A stretch of DNA of 64,000 nt from Bacillus paralicheniformis (GCF_001042485.2 NZ_LBMN02000036.1:124001-188000); one strand, 5' to 3'; shown: positions 7,595 to 18,181, counted from the first letter of the stretch. A program made the numbers and translations. Notes: generated from the letters alone by a model not told the origin.

Positions 7595-7744
7595 CTATTT
7601 TTGGTGCTGTTTTTTGCTAGAAATTAATTTGGCGGCTTCCATTTGCGAATAGGATTCAGTCGCAAATTCAGTATTAAAGCCGTTCTTCTTTTTAGCGTTG
7701 TTGTTTCGCTGTGCATTCGCGTTGCCAAGCTTTGTTCTTCCCAT
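7595..7744 (-). CDS. Small SASP-like protein (gamma-type?)
   Basis: A 49-residue ORF with an excellent RBS (GGAGGTGA) 6 bases before ATG 7744 and its own terminator. It starts MGRTKLGNANAQRNNN, is rich in Asn, Lys and Gln, and contains NGFNTEFATES, which resembles the GFGTEFASET repeat motif of gamma-type small acid-soluble spore proteins (SspE). Only one copy of the motif is present, whereas SspE has two or more. It could alternatively be an unrelated small spore protein; no symbol is assigned. Confidence 0.7.
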   Translation of the reverse strand: MGRTKLGNANAQRNNNAKKKNGFNTEFATESYSQMEAAKLISSKKQHQK

Positions 7745-7823
7745 TACACTTCACCTCCAGCGGGCGTGACATGGTTTATGTTTTGCAAAAAAACATGACG
7801 CCACACGCGGAAGGATTCACCAG

Positions 7824-8096
7824 CTAGGCCTGCGGATATTTTCGGCTGACGTATTCGGCGACCATTTCTTTCGAGACGAGCCGTCTCGTGGGAACGATGC
7901 CTTTTTTGGCCAATTCGTTCATTTGCATGGTAATTTGGTTGATGAGGCCGGTTGAAAATGCTTCATTTCGCCGGCACTTATCAACCGCTTCATCGATCGC
8001 TTTTTCCCTCTCCTGTTCGAGACGCACGAACTGCTTGATGTGCTGGTGCTGTTTTTTGGAATGTGCTGTAATGGCTTCATGAACGTTTGTCATCAT
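7824..8096 (-). CDS. ypbS: YpbS, DUF2533 family protein
   Basis: A 90-residue soluble, highly charged helical protein, His- and Gln-rich near the start (SKKQHQHIKQF), of the YpbS family (DUF2533), unknown function. It lies just downstream of dynA on the same strand, with 71 bases between them, and may be cotranscribed. Two consecutive ATG codons (8096, 8093) follow a GAAGGGA RBS; either may be used. Confidence 0.8.
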   Translation of the reverse strand: MMTNVHEAITAHSKKQHQHIKQFVRLEQEREKAIDEAVDKCRRNEAFSTGLINQITMQMNELAKKGIVPTRRLVSKEMVAEYVSRKYPQA

Positions 8097-8167
8097 CTAA
8101 TTCCCTTCTTTTTTTATTCAGTCTATCATGTCTGCCGGCCAGATATCCATACCAATATCAATCTGAT

Positions 8168-11100
8168 TCAACTTGAGCGGAGCCATTCGCCTGCCAAGTT
8201 ATGCGCTTTTTCAATGTTTTCACGCTCTGCGCTTTCCAACGGCTCATGAAAGTACGCTTCTTTTTGTTCTTCGAGTTGAGCTTTTGCGGACAGAACAGCC
8301 GCTTTCTGTAATTGTCCGGCGCTCGTTTTGCAGCGCTTTAAACATGTCCGCTTTTCACGTTGAATCCATTCGTCCGTGATAGCCGAAAGCTTTGCAGTAA
8401 ACGCCTCGACAAGCCGGGCTTTGCCATTTTGCTGAAAAAACGCTTTAGGCGTTTTGAACATTTTCAGTTCATCTGCAAATTCCCCTTCATCCGCTGACGC
8501 TGCAGCTGTTTCCCAGCTGCCGGTCTCAGGGCGGTCAGCTGTGATATGAACCGCAAAATAAGGATTATCGGCAAGCCGCTCTTTTACGGCATTTGCCCAC
8601 TGTTCGCCGGCATACTTGAGCATGATGTTTTCCATTCTGATATCAAGCGCTTTTAGTTCCTGCAAAAATTCGAATTCATACTCCTTTAAGCAGCTTTTCA
8701 AAGCGGTTTGCAGATTGGCGCGCCAATCTCCGTTCTGAAGACCTGGATGGATTGCAGCTTTAAATAAATCATGTGCATAAAAGGCCAGGCGCTGCCTCAT
8801 GTGGTAAAATTGCTCTTCCACATCCTTTTCGGTCATTTGAAGGATTGATGATCCCTTTTCTGCTTCTTCAATGACAGCTAAAGCCGCTTGATAAGCTTTG
8901 GCGATCCGCTTTTGCTCCGCTTCCTTTTCTTCAGCGGAACGGTGCAGTGAACGGCGGAGCTGAAAGACGGTTTCACACAGTTTTTTGCCTTCATCAAGCA
9001 GCTCTTCGACAGCTGTTCTGGCTAGACCATTTTCGATAAAATCGTCGAGCTCCCGCTTTAATCTGCTGAAATCGTTATTCGGCGAAGCTTTTTTGCTGAG
9101 CTCCTGTTTGCTCGATACGTGATACAGATGCGGGTTTTGAATGCCTTCTTTCAAGAGCTCTCCCCTAACATAGTCTTCAACCGTCTGTAATTCGGCCGGG
9201 TTTTCCGCGAGGTCTGCCGCATTTAAAATAAAAAACATTTTATCCATGCTGAAAGCGTCTTTAATGAGTCCGAGCTTGCGCAAAAACGACCGGTCCGCTT
9301 TGGAAAATGCATGCTGGTAGTATGTTAAGTAAAGCAGAGCATCGGCATCTTTCATGTATTGAAACGCAAGCTCAGTATGCCGCTTATTCATGCTGCTGGC
9401 ACCCGGTGTATCGACGATCGTAATTCCTTTCTCCGTGACCGGTGTGCTCAAATAAACGGTGACTTCACGGACGGCGCAGGCCGTTTGTTCTTCAGCGACA
9501 TACGGATGCAGATCTTCAGCGGAAATCGTCAGGATTTCCCGATCGTTGATATATGAACCATAACGCTCATAAGCTTTGAGGAAGTTCTTGATCAGCAGCC
9601 GTTCATCATCATCCAGGTCTCCTTTTTTCAAAAGCTTTCCAAGTTTTTCGCCAAAAGCGGAGCCTTTTGCCGCAGCCATTTTCCCCTCCAATAGCTGATC
9701 CAGTTCCGCTCTGATTTCCTCTTCCGTTTTAAAAACGACTTCAGCCGTCCCGTTCCTTTTGGTTCCCGACGGTTTTGTTATTTTATTAATCGTTGCCGTT
9801 GTCGGCGTCGGAGATGACGGCAGCACTTTCCGCCCGCAGAGCGCATTTGCAAAAGACGATTTGCCGGAACTGAATGCGCCGAAGAGCGCCAGGGTAAACT
9901 GCCTTGTATGAAGGCGTTCCGTTTTGTCCAAGAATGCTTTTCGCTGCTTTTCCAAAGCAGGAATATCCGCCAAAAACCGGGCCAAGTCGAAAAAGTGCTC
10001 AATGTACTCAGAAACGCCCTTTTTCGGATGGAGCACATCGTCTTTACGGCTGCTGTTTTCCCCTTGCACACGGACCGGTTCCGCTCGTCGGGCATCAAGC
10101 GGTTTTTCAAGGGGCTTTTTTTCTTCGGCATACCAATTCGCTGGCAGCTCGCTCTGATCGCCGTGTTCCCATTGATCCCAGAGACGGTTTGCTTTTTCAT
10201 ATGACTTCTGCTGTTCGATCAACCGGCTTTCGAGCTCGGCGAGCTTCGCCTGTTCCGCTTCATATTCGACTTTCATCGCTTCCGCCTGCAGGCCGTTTCT
10301 TTCTTTGATGAATGTTTTGAGCTGATCGATAAGCGGCTGCGCTTGTCTTTTTGCCTTTCTTCTGATGTTTTCAGCCAGTTCTTTCGTATAGTTCAGCACG
10401 TATTCCGGTGTAAGCTCAGCCCCTTTTTTCTGGGAACGAAGCAGTTCATTTTCATCTACCTCTGTCCGAAATTGAAGAACGTCCCGAAGCAGTTCATCAC
10501 TCTGGACGTTAAAGCGGTTCATGAAAGCCTTGATTGCTTCAATGGCATGCCAGTCGATTTCGGCTTGAACCCTTTTTTGAACGTCGGCAAGAAACACTTC
10601 TTTTCGTTTTTGTTTTTCTTCAAGCGTTTTGGCCTTGCTGAAAAGAAATCCTTTTTTAAAGCCTTTTTCGATAGATTCCAAATACGATTTGGCCAGTTCT
10701 CTCATCTCAAACGGCGTTAAGTTTGCGTTTTGGGCAATTGTATGAATGTCTTTTTTGATTTGTTCCTCCGCCCGTTTTTCCTGTTCTATCAAATCGGCAA
10801 GCCTTGCTTTTACAGACTCGACTTTTTCTCTTAAGGAAGCGGTTTCTTCAGACAGAGCCGTGTCTTCGTCACTGATCAGCATTTTGATATGTTCATGAAT
10901 CAGGCTGCTGATTTTTTGCTCCGTATATGCCTTTAGCTGCTGTTCGGATTGATGCTGCAACCTTTCCAGCACAGCGCGAAGCCAGGTGAATTCGTTCAGC
11001 GGATGACCGGCTTCGGTGACCGATGTAAAAAAGAGATGATCTTCATCGATCCCTTCTTTCTGCAGCATATCAAGCACTTGCTTTTTATAGGCATGGAAGC

Positions 11101-11731
11101 CTGTTTCTGCTTCGTCATGACGGTCAATCTGGTTCACGATGAAAAAAATATTGGGTATCTGATCTTTTATTGATCGAAGAAATTTCACATTTTCTTCGGA
11201 ATGGACATGATTGTAATGCACGACATAAAACAAGGCATCCGCCTGGTGAAGTATCGAAGACGCCGATAAAAAATGGGCATCGTCCGTCGAATCAATTCCG
11301 GGCGTGTCAATTAAGACGGCCTGAGGCGCGATTCCTGAAAATGGCCCCTCGATTTCCACCATTTCAATCTGGCTGCCGTCCCTGCAGTACGCCTGCACTT
11401 TTTCTTTATCATAAGAGCCATCCATCCGGGCGTATCTTCCATCGATCGTATGGAGTGTTGTTTTCATTTCCCCCCGGCGAACCAGCACAAGATTGGCGCT
11501 CGTCGGTATCGGACTTGTCGGCAGGACGTCTTCCTGAAGCAGCGCGTTCAATAGCGATGATTTTCCTGCTGAATAATGTCCGGTTAACGCAATGTACACT
11601 TCTTTTCTCAGCCATTTTCGGATGATTCCCGCAAGCTGCGCAGACCGCTTGTCATCCCCGTTCTTCCTGAGCTCCCCGAAAACCGCTCCGGCTCTTTTCA
11701 ACAAGTCGTCTTTCGTGTTTATTTGTGCCAT
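8168..11731 (-). CDS. dynA: Dynamin-like GTPase DynA (two fused dynamin units)
   Basis: A 1187-residue tandem dynamin. The first GTPase has P-loop GHYSAGKSSLLNAL (residues 51-64), switch DTPGIDS and NQID; the second, beginning near residue 615, has GAFSSGKSSFANAL, DTPGASS and NAAD. Long coiled-coil stalks follow each. In B. subtilis, DynA tethers and fuses membranes in trans and helps cells survive membrane-damaging antibiotics and phages. No transmembrane segment is evident, in keeping with lipid binding through paddle regions. The length agrees with the 1193-residue homologue. Formerly ypbR. Confidence 0.95.
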   Translation of the reverse strand: MAQINTKDDLLKRAGAVFGELRKNGDDKRSAQLAGIIRKWLRKEVYIALTGHYSAGKSSLLNALLQEDVLPTSPIPTSANLVLVRRGEMKTTLHTIDGRYARMDGSYDKEKVQAYCRDGSQIEMVEIEGPFSGIAPQAVLIDTPGIDSTDDAHFLSASSILHQADALFYVVHYNHVHSEENVKFLRSIKDQIPNIFFIVNQIDRHDEAETGFHAYKKQVLDMLQKEGIDEDHLFFTSVTEAGHPLNEFTWLRAVLERLQHQSEQQLKAYTEQKISSLIHEHIKMLISDEDTALSEETASLREKVESVKARLADLIEQEKRAEEQIKKDIHTIAQNANLTPFEMRELAKSYLESIEKGFKKGFLFSKAKTLEEKQKRKEVFLADVQKRVQAEIDWHAIEAIKAFMNRFNVQSDELLRDVLQFRTEVDENELLRSQKKGAELTPEYVLNYTKELAENIRRKAKRQAQPLIDQLKTFIKERNGLQAEAMKVEYEAEQAKLAELESRLIEQQKSYEKANRLWDQWEHGDQSELPANWYAEEKKPLEKPLDARRAEPVRVQGENSSRKDDVLHPKKGVSEYIEHFFDLARFLADIPALEKQRKAFLDKTERLHTRQFTLALFGAFSSGKSSFANALCGRKVLPSSPTPTTATINKITKPSGTKRNGTAEVVFKTEEEIRAELDQLLEGKMAAAKGSAFGEKLGKLLKKGDLDDDERLLIKNFLKAYERYGSYINDREILTISAEDLHPYVAEEQTACAVREVTVYLSTPVTEKGITIVDTPGASSMNKRHTELAFQYMKDADALLYLTYYQHAFSKADRSFLRKLGLIKDAFSMDKMFFILNAADLAENPAELQTVEDYVRGELLKEGIQNPHLYHVSSKQELSKKASPNNDFSRLKRELDDFIENGLARTAVEELLDEGKKLCETVFQLRRSLHRSAEEKEAEQKRIAKAYQAALAVIEEAEKGSSILQMTEKDVEEQFYHMRQRLAFYAHDLFKAAIHPGLQNGDWRANLQTALKSCLKEYEFEFLQELKALDIRMENIMLKYAGEQWANAVKERLADNPYFAVHITADRPETGSWETAAASADEGEFADELKMFKTPKAFFQQNGKARLVEAFTAKLSAITDEWIQREKRTCLKRCKTSAGQLQKAAVLSAKAQLEEQKEAYFHEPLESAERENIEKAHNLAGEWLRSS

Positions 11732-11828
11732 GTTTCCTACCCCTTTTATGCGTTGTTGTTTGCCATCTTAGCCCTTTCTCCCATTTTACACAACCTTGCT
11801 GTATTTTTCTTCACAATCTGAAAGAAAA

Positions 11829-11859
11829 AACGAGAAAAAGCTGCCTGTTTCGGCAGCTT
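11829..11859 (-). terminator. Terminator of the 31-residue peptide gene
   Basis: Stem aagctgcc/ggcagctt (11838-11845 with 11852-11859), followed on the minus strand by TTTTTCTCGTTTTTTC. Confidence 0.85.
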
Positions 11860-11875
11860 CAGCACGTGTATTTAT

Positions 11876-11971
11876 TTATTTTTGCGGATTCGCTCCTGCG
11901 ATACCTTTTAAGACATAACCAATCAATAAACTGTATGTACTGACCGCCGCCAGCAAAAAAAACATCGTCAT
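11876..11971 (-). CDS. 31-residue membrane peptide under Fur/PerR-type operators
   Basis: ATG at 11971 (6 bases after GGTGAG) opens a 31-codon frame: MTMFFLLAAVSTYSLLIGYV then a short polar tail ending ANPQK. It is one hydrophobic helix with a basic/polar C-terminus. The frame has its own near-perfect promoter, operator-like repeats over that promoter, and a terminator, which together argue for a real gene. I do not recognise a family. Neighbours are dynA downstream and the alkylpyrone gene ypbQ upstream, all on the minus strand. Iron or peroxide regulation is inferred from the operators only. Confidence 0.65.
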   Translation of the reverse strand: MTMFFLLAAVSTYSLLIGYVLKGIAGANPQK

Positions 11972-11992
11972 ACGCGACTCACCATCCTATAA

Positions 11993-12038
11993 TGAGAATG
12001 TTTATCATCATTATAAATGAAATGATAATCATTTTCAA
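11993..12038 (-). promoter_or_regulatory. SigA promoter with overlapping Fur/PerR-like boxes
   Basis: Minus strand: TTGAAA (12038-12033), 17 bases, TATAAT (12015-12010). Three Fur-family 7-1-7 motifs cover it: TGAAAATGATTATCA (12037-12023, one mismatch to the Fur box TGATAATNATTATCA), TTATAATGATGATAA (12016-12002, one mismatch to the PerR box TTATAATNATTATAA), and TGATAAACATTCTCA (12007-11993, two mismatches to Fur). They occlude the -35, the -10 and the start site, the usual arrangement for repression. Confidence 0.75.
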
Positions 12039-12538
12039 TGGTGTAATTTTTCTAATGCCTGTTCTTCCGTGCGGATGCGGATGTACATGACAGCAGCGTT
12101 GAGCACCGTAAATAAAAGTGCGGTGGCGTATGCCTGGAAAAGCAGGGGCAAAAGCAGAAATTCAAGAGCCACCGCCACATAGTTAGGGTGTTTGAACCAT
12201 TGATAAGGCCCCTTTCGGACAAGGTTCGTTCCAGGGATGACAAGGATTTTCGTGTTCCAGCATCTCCCCAGAGAAAAGAGCGCCCAATACCGGAGGGCCT
12301 GAGTGAAGATGAGGCCTGTTAATACGACAAGCGCCATCGGAAGAGGTCCGCGTTGAAAAGCGATCGTTTCCCAAATCAAACATATGAAAAACAAAACATG
12401 CATCGCGACGATATAAGGGTAATGACGTCTCCCGTATTCGACCGCTCCCTCTTTCAGAGCGTTTTTTTCATTGAACTTCGCGACTGCCAGCTCAAACAGG
12501 CGCTGGGCGGCAAAAATGCTTAAAATTGTCCAAAACAT
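12035..12538 (-). CDS. ypbQ: Alkylpyrone O-methyltransferase YpbQ (BpsB)
   Basis: A 167-residue integral membrane protein of the isoprenylcysteine carboxyl methyltransferase (ICMT) type, with four or five hydrophobic segments and the C-terminal family motif around GTNLVRKGPYQWFKHPNY (about residues 103-120). In B. subtilis this enzyme (BpsB) methylates the alkylpyrones made by the adjacent type III polyketide synthase. It starts 7 bases after the bcsA stop codon, a clear operon. The 3' end overlaps an operator of the next gene. Confidence 0.9.
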   Translation of the reverse strand: MFWTILSIFAAQRLFELAVAKFNEKNALKEGAVEYGRRHYPYIVAMHVLFFICLIWETIAFQRGPLPMALVVLTGLIFTQALRYWALFSLGRCWNTKILVIPGTNLVRKGPYQWFKHPNYVAVALEFLLLPLLFQAYATALLFTVLNAAVMYIRIRTEEQALEKLHH

Positions 12539-12545
12539 GTGTCAG

Positions 12546-13643
12546 TCACTCTCTTTTTGTCCATTTCAAAAGCAGCAGCTCCGATGAAAAGCCCGGGCCG
12601 AGCGCCCCTAAGAGACCGTATTTTCCCGGTATGGGACTGCCATGCAGGCAATATTCTTTTAAAACATGCATCACAGTGGCTGATGACATATTGCCGTGCC
12701 TGGCCAAAATTTTTCGTGAACAGTCGATGTGCGCTTCGGAAAAGCCGAGGCTTTCCAAATAAGCGTCGAGAACTTTTTTTCCGCCCGGGTGGGCCAGAAA
12801 TACTTGAATGTTCTCCAAAGCGATCTGTTCCTTATGGAGAAATGCTTCGACATCGTTCTTTAAATGTGTTTTGATCAATGTCGGAATGTCCCTGGAAAAA
12901 ACGACACGGAAACCGTTGTCATTGATTTCCCAGCCCATGACATCTTCCGAATCTTCCAAGGTGGCTGATTGTGAGCTCACTACTTCCGGAAGAACCTCCA
13001 ATCCGGCTGATGAGATATCCGCTTCCTTGCCGCACATTAAGAGCGCGGCGATTCCATCGCCAAATAAAGATGTGCCGATAAGGTTGCTTTTCGATTGATC
13101 ATCCTTTTGAAACGTTAAGCTGCAGAGCTCCGCCGCAATCACAAGGACATGGGCTTTTGGAAACGCTTTGCAGTATTCGAATGCCCGCGCTATACCTGAA
13201 GCTCCTCCTGCACAGCCGAGCCCCCAAATCGGAATCCGCTTCATCCGTTTTGAAAAGGGCAGAATGTTCATGAGCTTCGCTTCAATGCCGGGAGTCGAGA
13301 TGCCTGTAGAAGATATAAAAAAAATCGCTTCAATTTTTTCGAAAGGGATTTCTTTTTTCAAAAACCGTTCGTCTGACAGGCAATTCGAAACGGCTTCTGC
13401 ACTGTGTCTGACAGCCATTTCAATGTACGCTTGATTTTTTTCCTTGAAGCTCCTGGCTTCTTTATACCAATCCAAAGGCATGACAAATTGTCTTGAAGCG
13501 ATTTCTCCATTTTGGAAAGCTGCCAGCAGCCGGTCAATGTCTTTAAATGAATCTTTGAACATCTCCCTTGCAAAAACGGCCGCTTCCTTCTGGTCGACAT
13601 GAAAGCGGGGAAGGCTTGTCCCCGCCGAAATGACATAGGCCAT
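12546..13643 (-). CDS. bcsA: Type III polyketide synthase BcsA (BpsA)
   Basis: A 365-residue chalcone-synthase-like enzyme that in B. subtilis extends long-chain acyl-CoAs with malonyl-CoA to give triketide alkylpyrones. The catalytic triad is visible: C144 (GLGCAGGASG), H285 (LAHPGG) and N318 (RHGNMSSATV). RBS AGAGGTGG precedes ATG 13643. Forms an operon with ypbQ. Alkylpyrones are membrane-soluble phenolic-like lipids, so the pair probably modifies the membrane or spore envelope. Confidence 0.93.
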   Translation of the reverse strand: MAYVISAGTSLPRFHVDQKEAAVFAREMFKDSFKDIDRLLAAFQNGEIASRQFVMPLDWYKEARSFKEKNQAYIEMAVRHSAEAVSNCLSDERFLKKEIPFEKIEAIFFISSTGISTPGIEAKLMNILPFSKRMKRIPIWGLGCAGGASGIARAFEYCKAFPKAHVLVIAAELCSLTFQKDDQSKSNLIGTSLFGDGIAALLMCGKEADISSAGLEVLPEVVSSQSATLEDSEDVMGWEINDNGFRVVFSRDIPTLIKTHLKNDVEAFLHKEQIALENIQVFLAHPGGKKVLDAYLESLGFSEAHIDCSRKILARHGNMSSATVMHVLKEYCLHGSPIPGKYGLLGALGPGFSSELLLLKWTKRE

Positions 13644-13684
13644 AACACCACCTCTATTTACAGCGTCTCCCGAATCGCCCGGCC

Positions 13685-14236
13685 TTATGTGGACCTCTCG
13701 AAAAAATAGGCCATCAGCACTTCATCTTCATAATTCCCGTCCGCCAAAACCTGCTCCTTTTGAACCCCTTCAATGATAAAGCCGCTTTTCTCATAGAGCG
13801 ACAGCGCTGCTTGATTTGCGGAAAATACGGTCAGGCAGAGCTTATGCAGACGATGCAGCCTGCACCAGTTGAGGGTGTAGGACATGAATTCCCTGCCGAT
13901 CCCAAGACCTTGCGCTTTGCTGTGAAGCCAGGTCCTGAACAGCCCCGTGTGCCGCTTCATTTTGAGGTCGCCGCGAATGACACGGGCAATTCCGTACACC
14001 GCACCATCGATTTCAACCGCCGCATACATGTTATCCTTTTCCATCATATCGCTGATGAATGCCCGCTCTTCCTCAAGTGTGCGCGGCCGTTCTTTTTGGA
14101 TGTAAACACCGGTATGAATCACATCTTTTACCGCTTCAATGATATCAGGAGCATCCGCCATTTTGACGGGACGGATGACAGCTTCACCGCCGTCTTTCGT
14201 GCTGATGCGTTCGACAAGCTCATTCACAGTTTCCAT
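13685..14236 (-). CDS. GNAT-family N-acetyltransferase
   Basis: A 183-residue GNAT enzyme. The acetyl-CoA-binding motif A is QGLGIGREFM near residue 110, followed by the SLYEKSGFIIEG motif B near 150. Substrate unknown; the relatives include ribosomal-protein and small-molecule acetyltransferases. A good RBS (AGGAGG) precedes ATG 14236. Lies between pbuX and bcsA on the same strand; as I recall, this gene is not at this place in B. subtilis 168, so it is probably a lineage-specific insertion. Confidence 0.8.
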   Translation of the reverse strand: METVNELVERISTKDGGEAVIRPVKMADAPDIIEAVKDVIHTGVYIQKERPRTLEEERAFISDMMEKDNMYAAVEIDGAVYGIARVIRGDLKMKRHTGLFRTWLHSKAQGLGIGREFMSYTLNWCRLHRLHKLCLTVFSANQAALSLYEKSGFIIEGVQKEQVLADGNYEDEVLMAYFFERST

Positions 14237-14283
14237 TCGTTACGCCTCCTCTTCATACCGGTAGTATGGCTAATCCGCAATGC

Positions 14284-14309
14284 AAAAAAACCTCACAATC
14301 TGTGAGGTT

Positions 14310-14310
<1 letters not shown>
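14284..14310 (-). terminator. Terminator of xpt-pbuX
   Basis: Ten-bp stem aaacctcaca/tgtgaggttt (14288-14297 with 14301-14310) followed by seven T on the minus strand, directly after the pbuX stop codon. Confidence 0.9.
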
Positions 14311-16234
<1,924 letters not shown>

Positions 16235-16244
16235 TCATAAAAAA

Positions 16245-16290
16245 AAGCATTGTCCGCTCGGATTTTGAATGCGAGCGGGCAATGCTTAAA
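16245..16290 (-). terminator. Riboswitch-controlled terminator of xpt-pbuX
   Basis: A long stem pairs aagcattg-ccgctcg (16245-16260) with cgagcgg-caatgctt (16272-16287), followed by a T run on the minus strand. Situated between the purine aptamer and the xpt start, it is the expected off-state terminator of the riboswitch. Confidence 0.9.
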
Positions 16291-16339
16291 AAGACGAATT
16301 CCGTCTGTTTCACTAAAAGACGTTCGTTTTCTTAGCGCC

Positions 16340-16408
16340 CACTCATAGTCGGACATTTACGGTGTCCGGTAGAAACTTGCGTGCCATATCCACGCGATTA
16401 TATGAGTG
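16340..16408 (-). promoter_or_regulatory. Guanine (purine) riboswitch aptamer
   Basis: Minus strand from CACTCATATAATCGCGTGG (16408) to the closing TATGAGTG (16340). It matches the B. subtilis xpt aptamer almost base for base, including the loop sequences and the three-way junction. The specificity base in GTCCGACTATG is C, so guanine/hypoxanthine is bound rather than adenine. Ligand binding favours the terminator at 16245-16290. The rest of the 357-base gap between xpt and ypwA holds the promoter and the ypwA terminator. Confidence 0.97.
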
Positions 16409-16422
16409 ATATAATGTATCAA

Positions 16423-16451
16423 ATTATATCAACTTTCGATCTGAATGAAAA
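16423..16451 (-). promoter_or_regulatory. Extended -10 promoter of xpt-pbuX
   Basis: Minus strand TGA-TATAAT (-10 at 16428-16423) with TTTTCA 17 bases upstream. Transcription would begin about 16416, just before the aptamer. Confidence 0.65.
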
Positions 16452-16530
16452 GGGATAAAACAAAAAAAGACGAACCTGCACACATTTTTTTCAGTTGAAT
16501 GTTCGTATTTAACAGAAAATTCTGACCTGA

Positions 16531-16566
16531 AAATCCCTCCCGGGCAACGGGAGGGATTTCTTTTTT
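16531..16566 (-). terminator. Terminator of ypwA
   Basis: Twelve-bp stem aaatccctcccg/cgggagggattt (16531-16542 with 16548-16559). T residues on both sides make it potentially bidirectional; it follows the ypwA stop codon. Confidence 0.85.
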
Positions 16567-18070
16567 ACAAATAGAGTGTTGTATATTTTTCTTTCAGGTA
16601 GCGGATTAAATGACGGACGTTTAATTCTTCGCCTGTCGCAGACTTGATGATGTCCAGCGGTTTTTTTCTTTTGCCGTGGATGTGAACGTGCTCTGTCAGC
16701 CACTTTCTGATCGGTTGAAATTCGCCGTTTTCAATCAGGCGGTCAAACTCAGGGAAATCTTTCTGCATGCTTGATTTCAGTTGAGCCGCATACATATATC
16801 CAAGCGCATATGAAGGGAAATAACCGAAATCGCCGCCGGACCAATGGACATCCTGCAAAATTCCTTTAGCATCGTCGGGAGGCGTAATGCCCAGATATGC
16901 TTCATATTTGTCATTCCATAGTTTCGGAAGGTCTCCGACCGATACTTCCCCGCTGAAAATCGCTTTTTCAATTTCGTAGCGAATCATAATATGCAGCGGA
17001 TATGTCAGCTCATCAGCCTCAATCCGAATCAGCGACGGCTTTGATTCATTAACGGCCCTGTAGAACCCTTCGGCAGTAACACCTGCAAACTGGTCAGGAC
17101 TTGCTTCTTTTATTTTCTCAAAATACCGCTTCCAAAAGCCTTGATGCCTGCCGATAAAGTTCTCATAGAAAAGGGATTGGGATTCATGTATCCCCATTGA
17201 TGCGCCGTCTGCTAAATTGGTTCCGCCCAGCGCTTCATCAATGTTTTGTTCATAAATGGCATGGCCGCATTCATGAATCGTTCCGAAAACAGCCGAGCGA
17301 AAATCGTTTTCATTATAAGCTGTGGTCACCCGGGCATCCCCTTGGCTGATTGTCACCTGGAAAGGGTGAACCGTCTCGTCCAGGCGCCCCGCCTCAAAAT
17401 CATAGCCCAGTTCTTTTAAGAAAAAGTGGCATACATCGCGCTGCCGCTCTTTTGGAAAACGTTCGTGCACAAAGCTCGTATCAGGCTTTTGATCACTGGC
17501 GGCAATCTTTTGCACAAGCGGAACGATCGCCTCCCGCAATTCAGCAAAAAGGCCGTCGAGCTTTTCGACTGTAACGCCTGGCTCATATTGGTCCAGAAGG
17601 GTGTTATAAGGGTGGCCTTCATATCCCCAGTACGAGATAAACCGTTTTTTATAGTCGATGATTTTTTCTAAATACGGAGCAAAGAGAGAAAAATCGGACG
17701 CCTTTTTCGCTTTTTCCCAGACGGATTCCGCTTTGGATGTCAGCGTCGTATATTCTTTGAACTCCTCTTCCGGAATCTTGCTGTTTAAATCGTATTCTTT
17801 TTTTGCTTCCTCAACCGCTTTCTGTGTATCGGCAGGCAGATCCTGTTTTTGCTCGGCAAGGGCATCCAAAAGCTCCTTCATCCGCGGGGACGTTCTCATC
17901 TGAAAGACGTCTGCCGACAATTGGCCGATCGCTTCGGCGCGGCTTTCTTCGCCTTTTCTCGGCGCGCCCGTTCTCATATCCCAATACATCACGTTAATCG
18001 CCTGCTCATACCGGCTGATTTTCTTTAATGTTTCTAAAAACTCTTCTTCATATGTATTGATCGACATCAT
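16565..18070 (-). CDS. ypwA: Metallocarboxypeptidase YpwA (M32 family)
   Basis: A 501-residue M32 thermostable carboxypeptidase that removes C-terminal residues from peptides in the cytosol. The zinc site HECGHAIYE (HExxH) lies near residue 265, with the third ligand Glu in the HESQS segment about 30 residues later. Length fits the family (about 500). As I recall, the kdg/kdu genes follow ypwA in B. subtilis 168; here ypvA is next, 112 bases away. Confidence 0.95.
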   Translation of the reverse strand: MMSINTYEEEFLETLKKISRYEQAINVMYWDMRTGAPRKGEESRAEAIGQLSADVFQMRTSPRMKELLDALAEQKQDLPADTQKAVEEAKKEYDLNSKIPEEEFKEYTTLTSKAESVWEKAKKASDFSLFAPYLEKIIDYKKRFISYWGYEGHPYNTLLDQYEPGVTVEKLDGLFAELREAIVPLVQKIAASDQKPDTSFVHERFPKERQRDVCHFFLKELGYDFEAGRLDETVHPFQVTISQGDARVTTAYNENDFRSAVFGTIHECGHAIYEQNIDEALGGTNLADGASMGIHESQSLFYENFIGRHQGFWKRYFEKIKEASPDQFAGVTAEGFYRAVNESKPSLIRIEADELTYPLHIMIRYEIEKAIFSGEVSVGDLPKLWNDKYEAYLGITPPDDAKGILQDVHWSGGDFGYFPSYALGYMYAAQLKSSMQKDFPEFDRLIENGEFQPIRKWLTEHVHIHGKRKKPLDIIKSATGEELNVRHLIRYLKEKYTTLYL

Positions 18071-18108
18071 TCATCCTCCTCTTCCCTTATATGATGCGAA
18101 TTGTAATC

Positions 18109-18137
18109 AGACTAATGGAAATATTTACGAAAGTCAA
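18109..18137 (-). promoter_or_regulatory. Candidate promoter of ypwA
   Basis: Minus strand TTGACT (18137-18132), 17 bases, TAGTCT (18114-18109). The -35 is good and the -10 moderate. Confidence 0.45.
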
Positions 18138-18150
18138 CTTTTATGCAGCC

Positions 18151-18181
18151 AAAAAAAAGAAAAGCGGAATGTCCGCTTTTC
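18151..18181 (-). terminator. Terminator of ypvA
   Basis: Ten-bp stem gaaaagcgga/tccgcttttc (18159-18168 with 18172-18181) and eight T on the minus strand, directly after the ypvA stop. Confidence 0.9.

Noticed and set aside
9904..10308. Several plus-strand frames of 77-134 codons inside dynA
   Set aside because: All lie within the conserved dynA coding sequence on the other strand and lack initiation signals.
16318..16335. acgttcgtttt motif in the xpt leader as a LexA half-site
   Set aside because: The second half-site is missing; the bases belong to the riboswitch expression platform.
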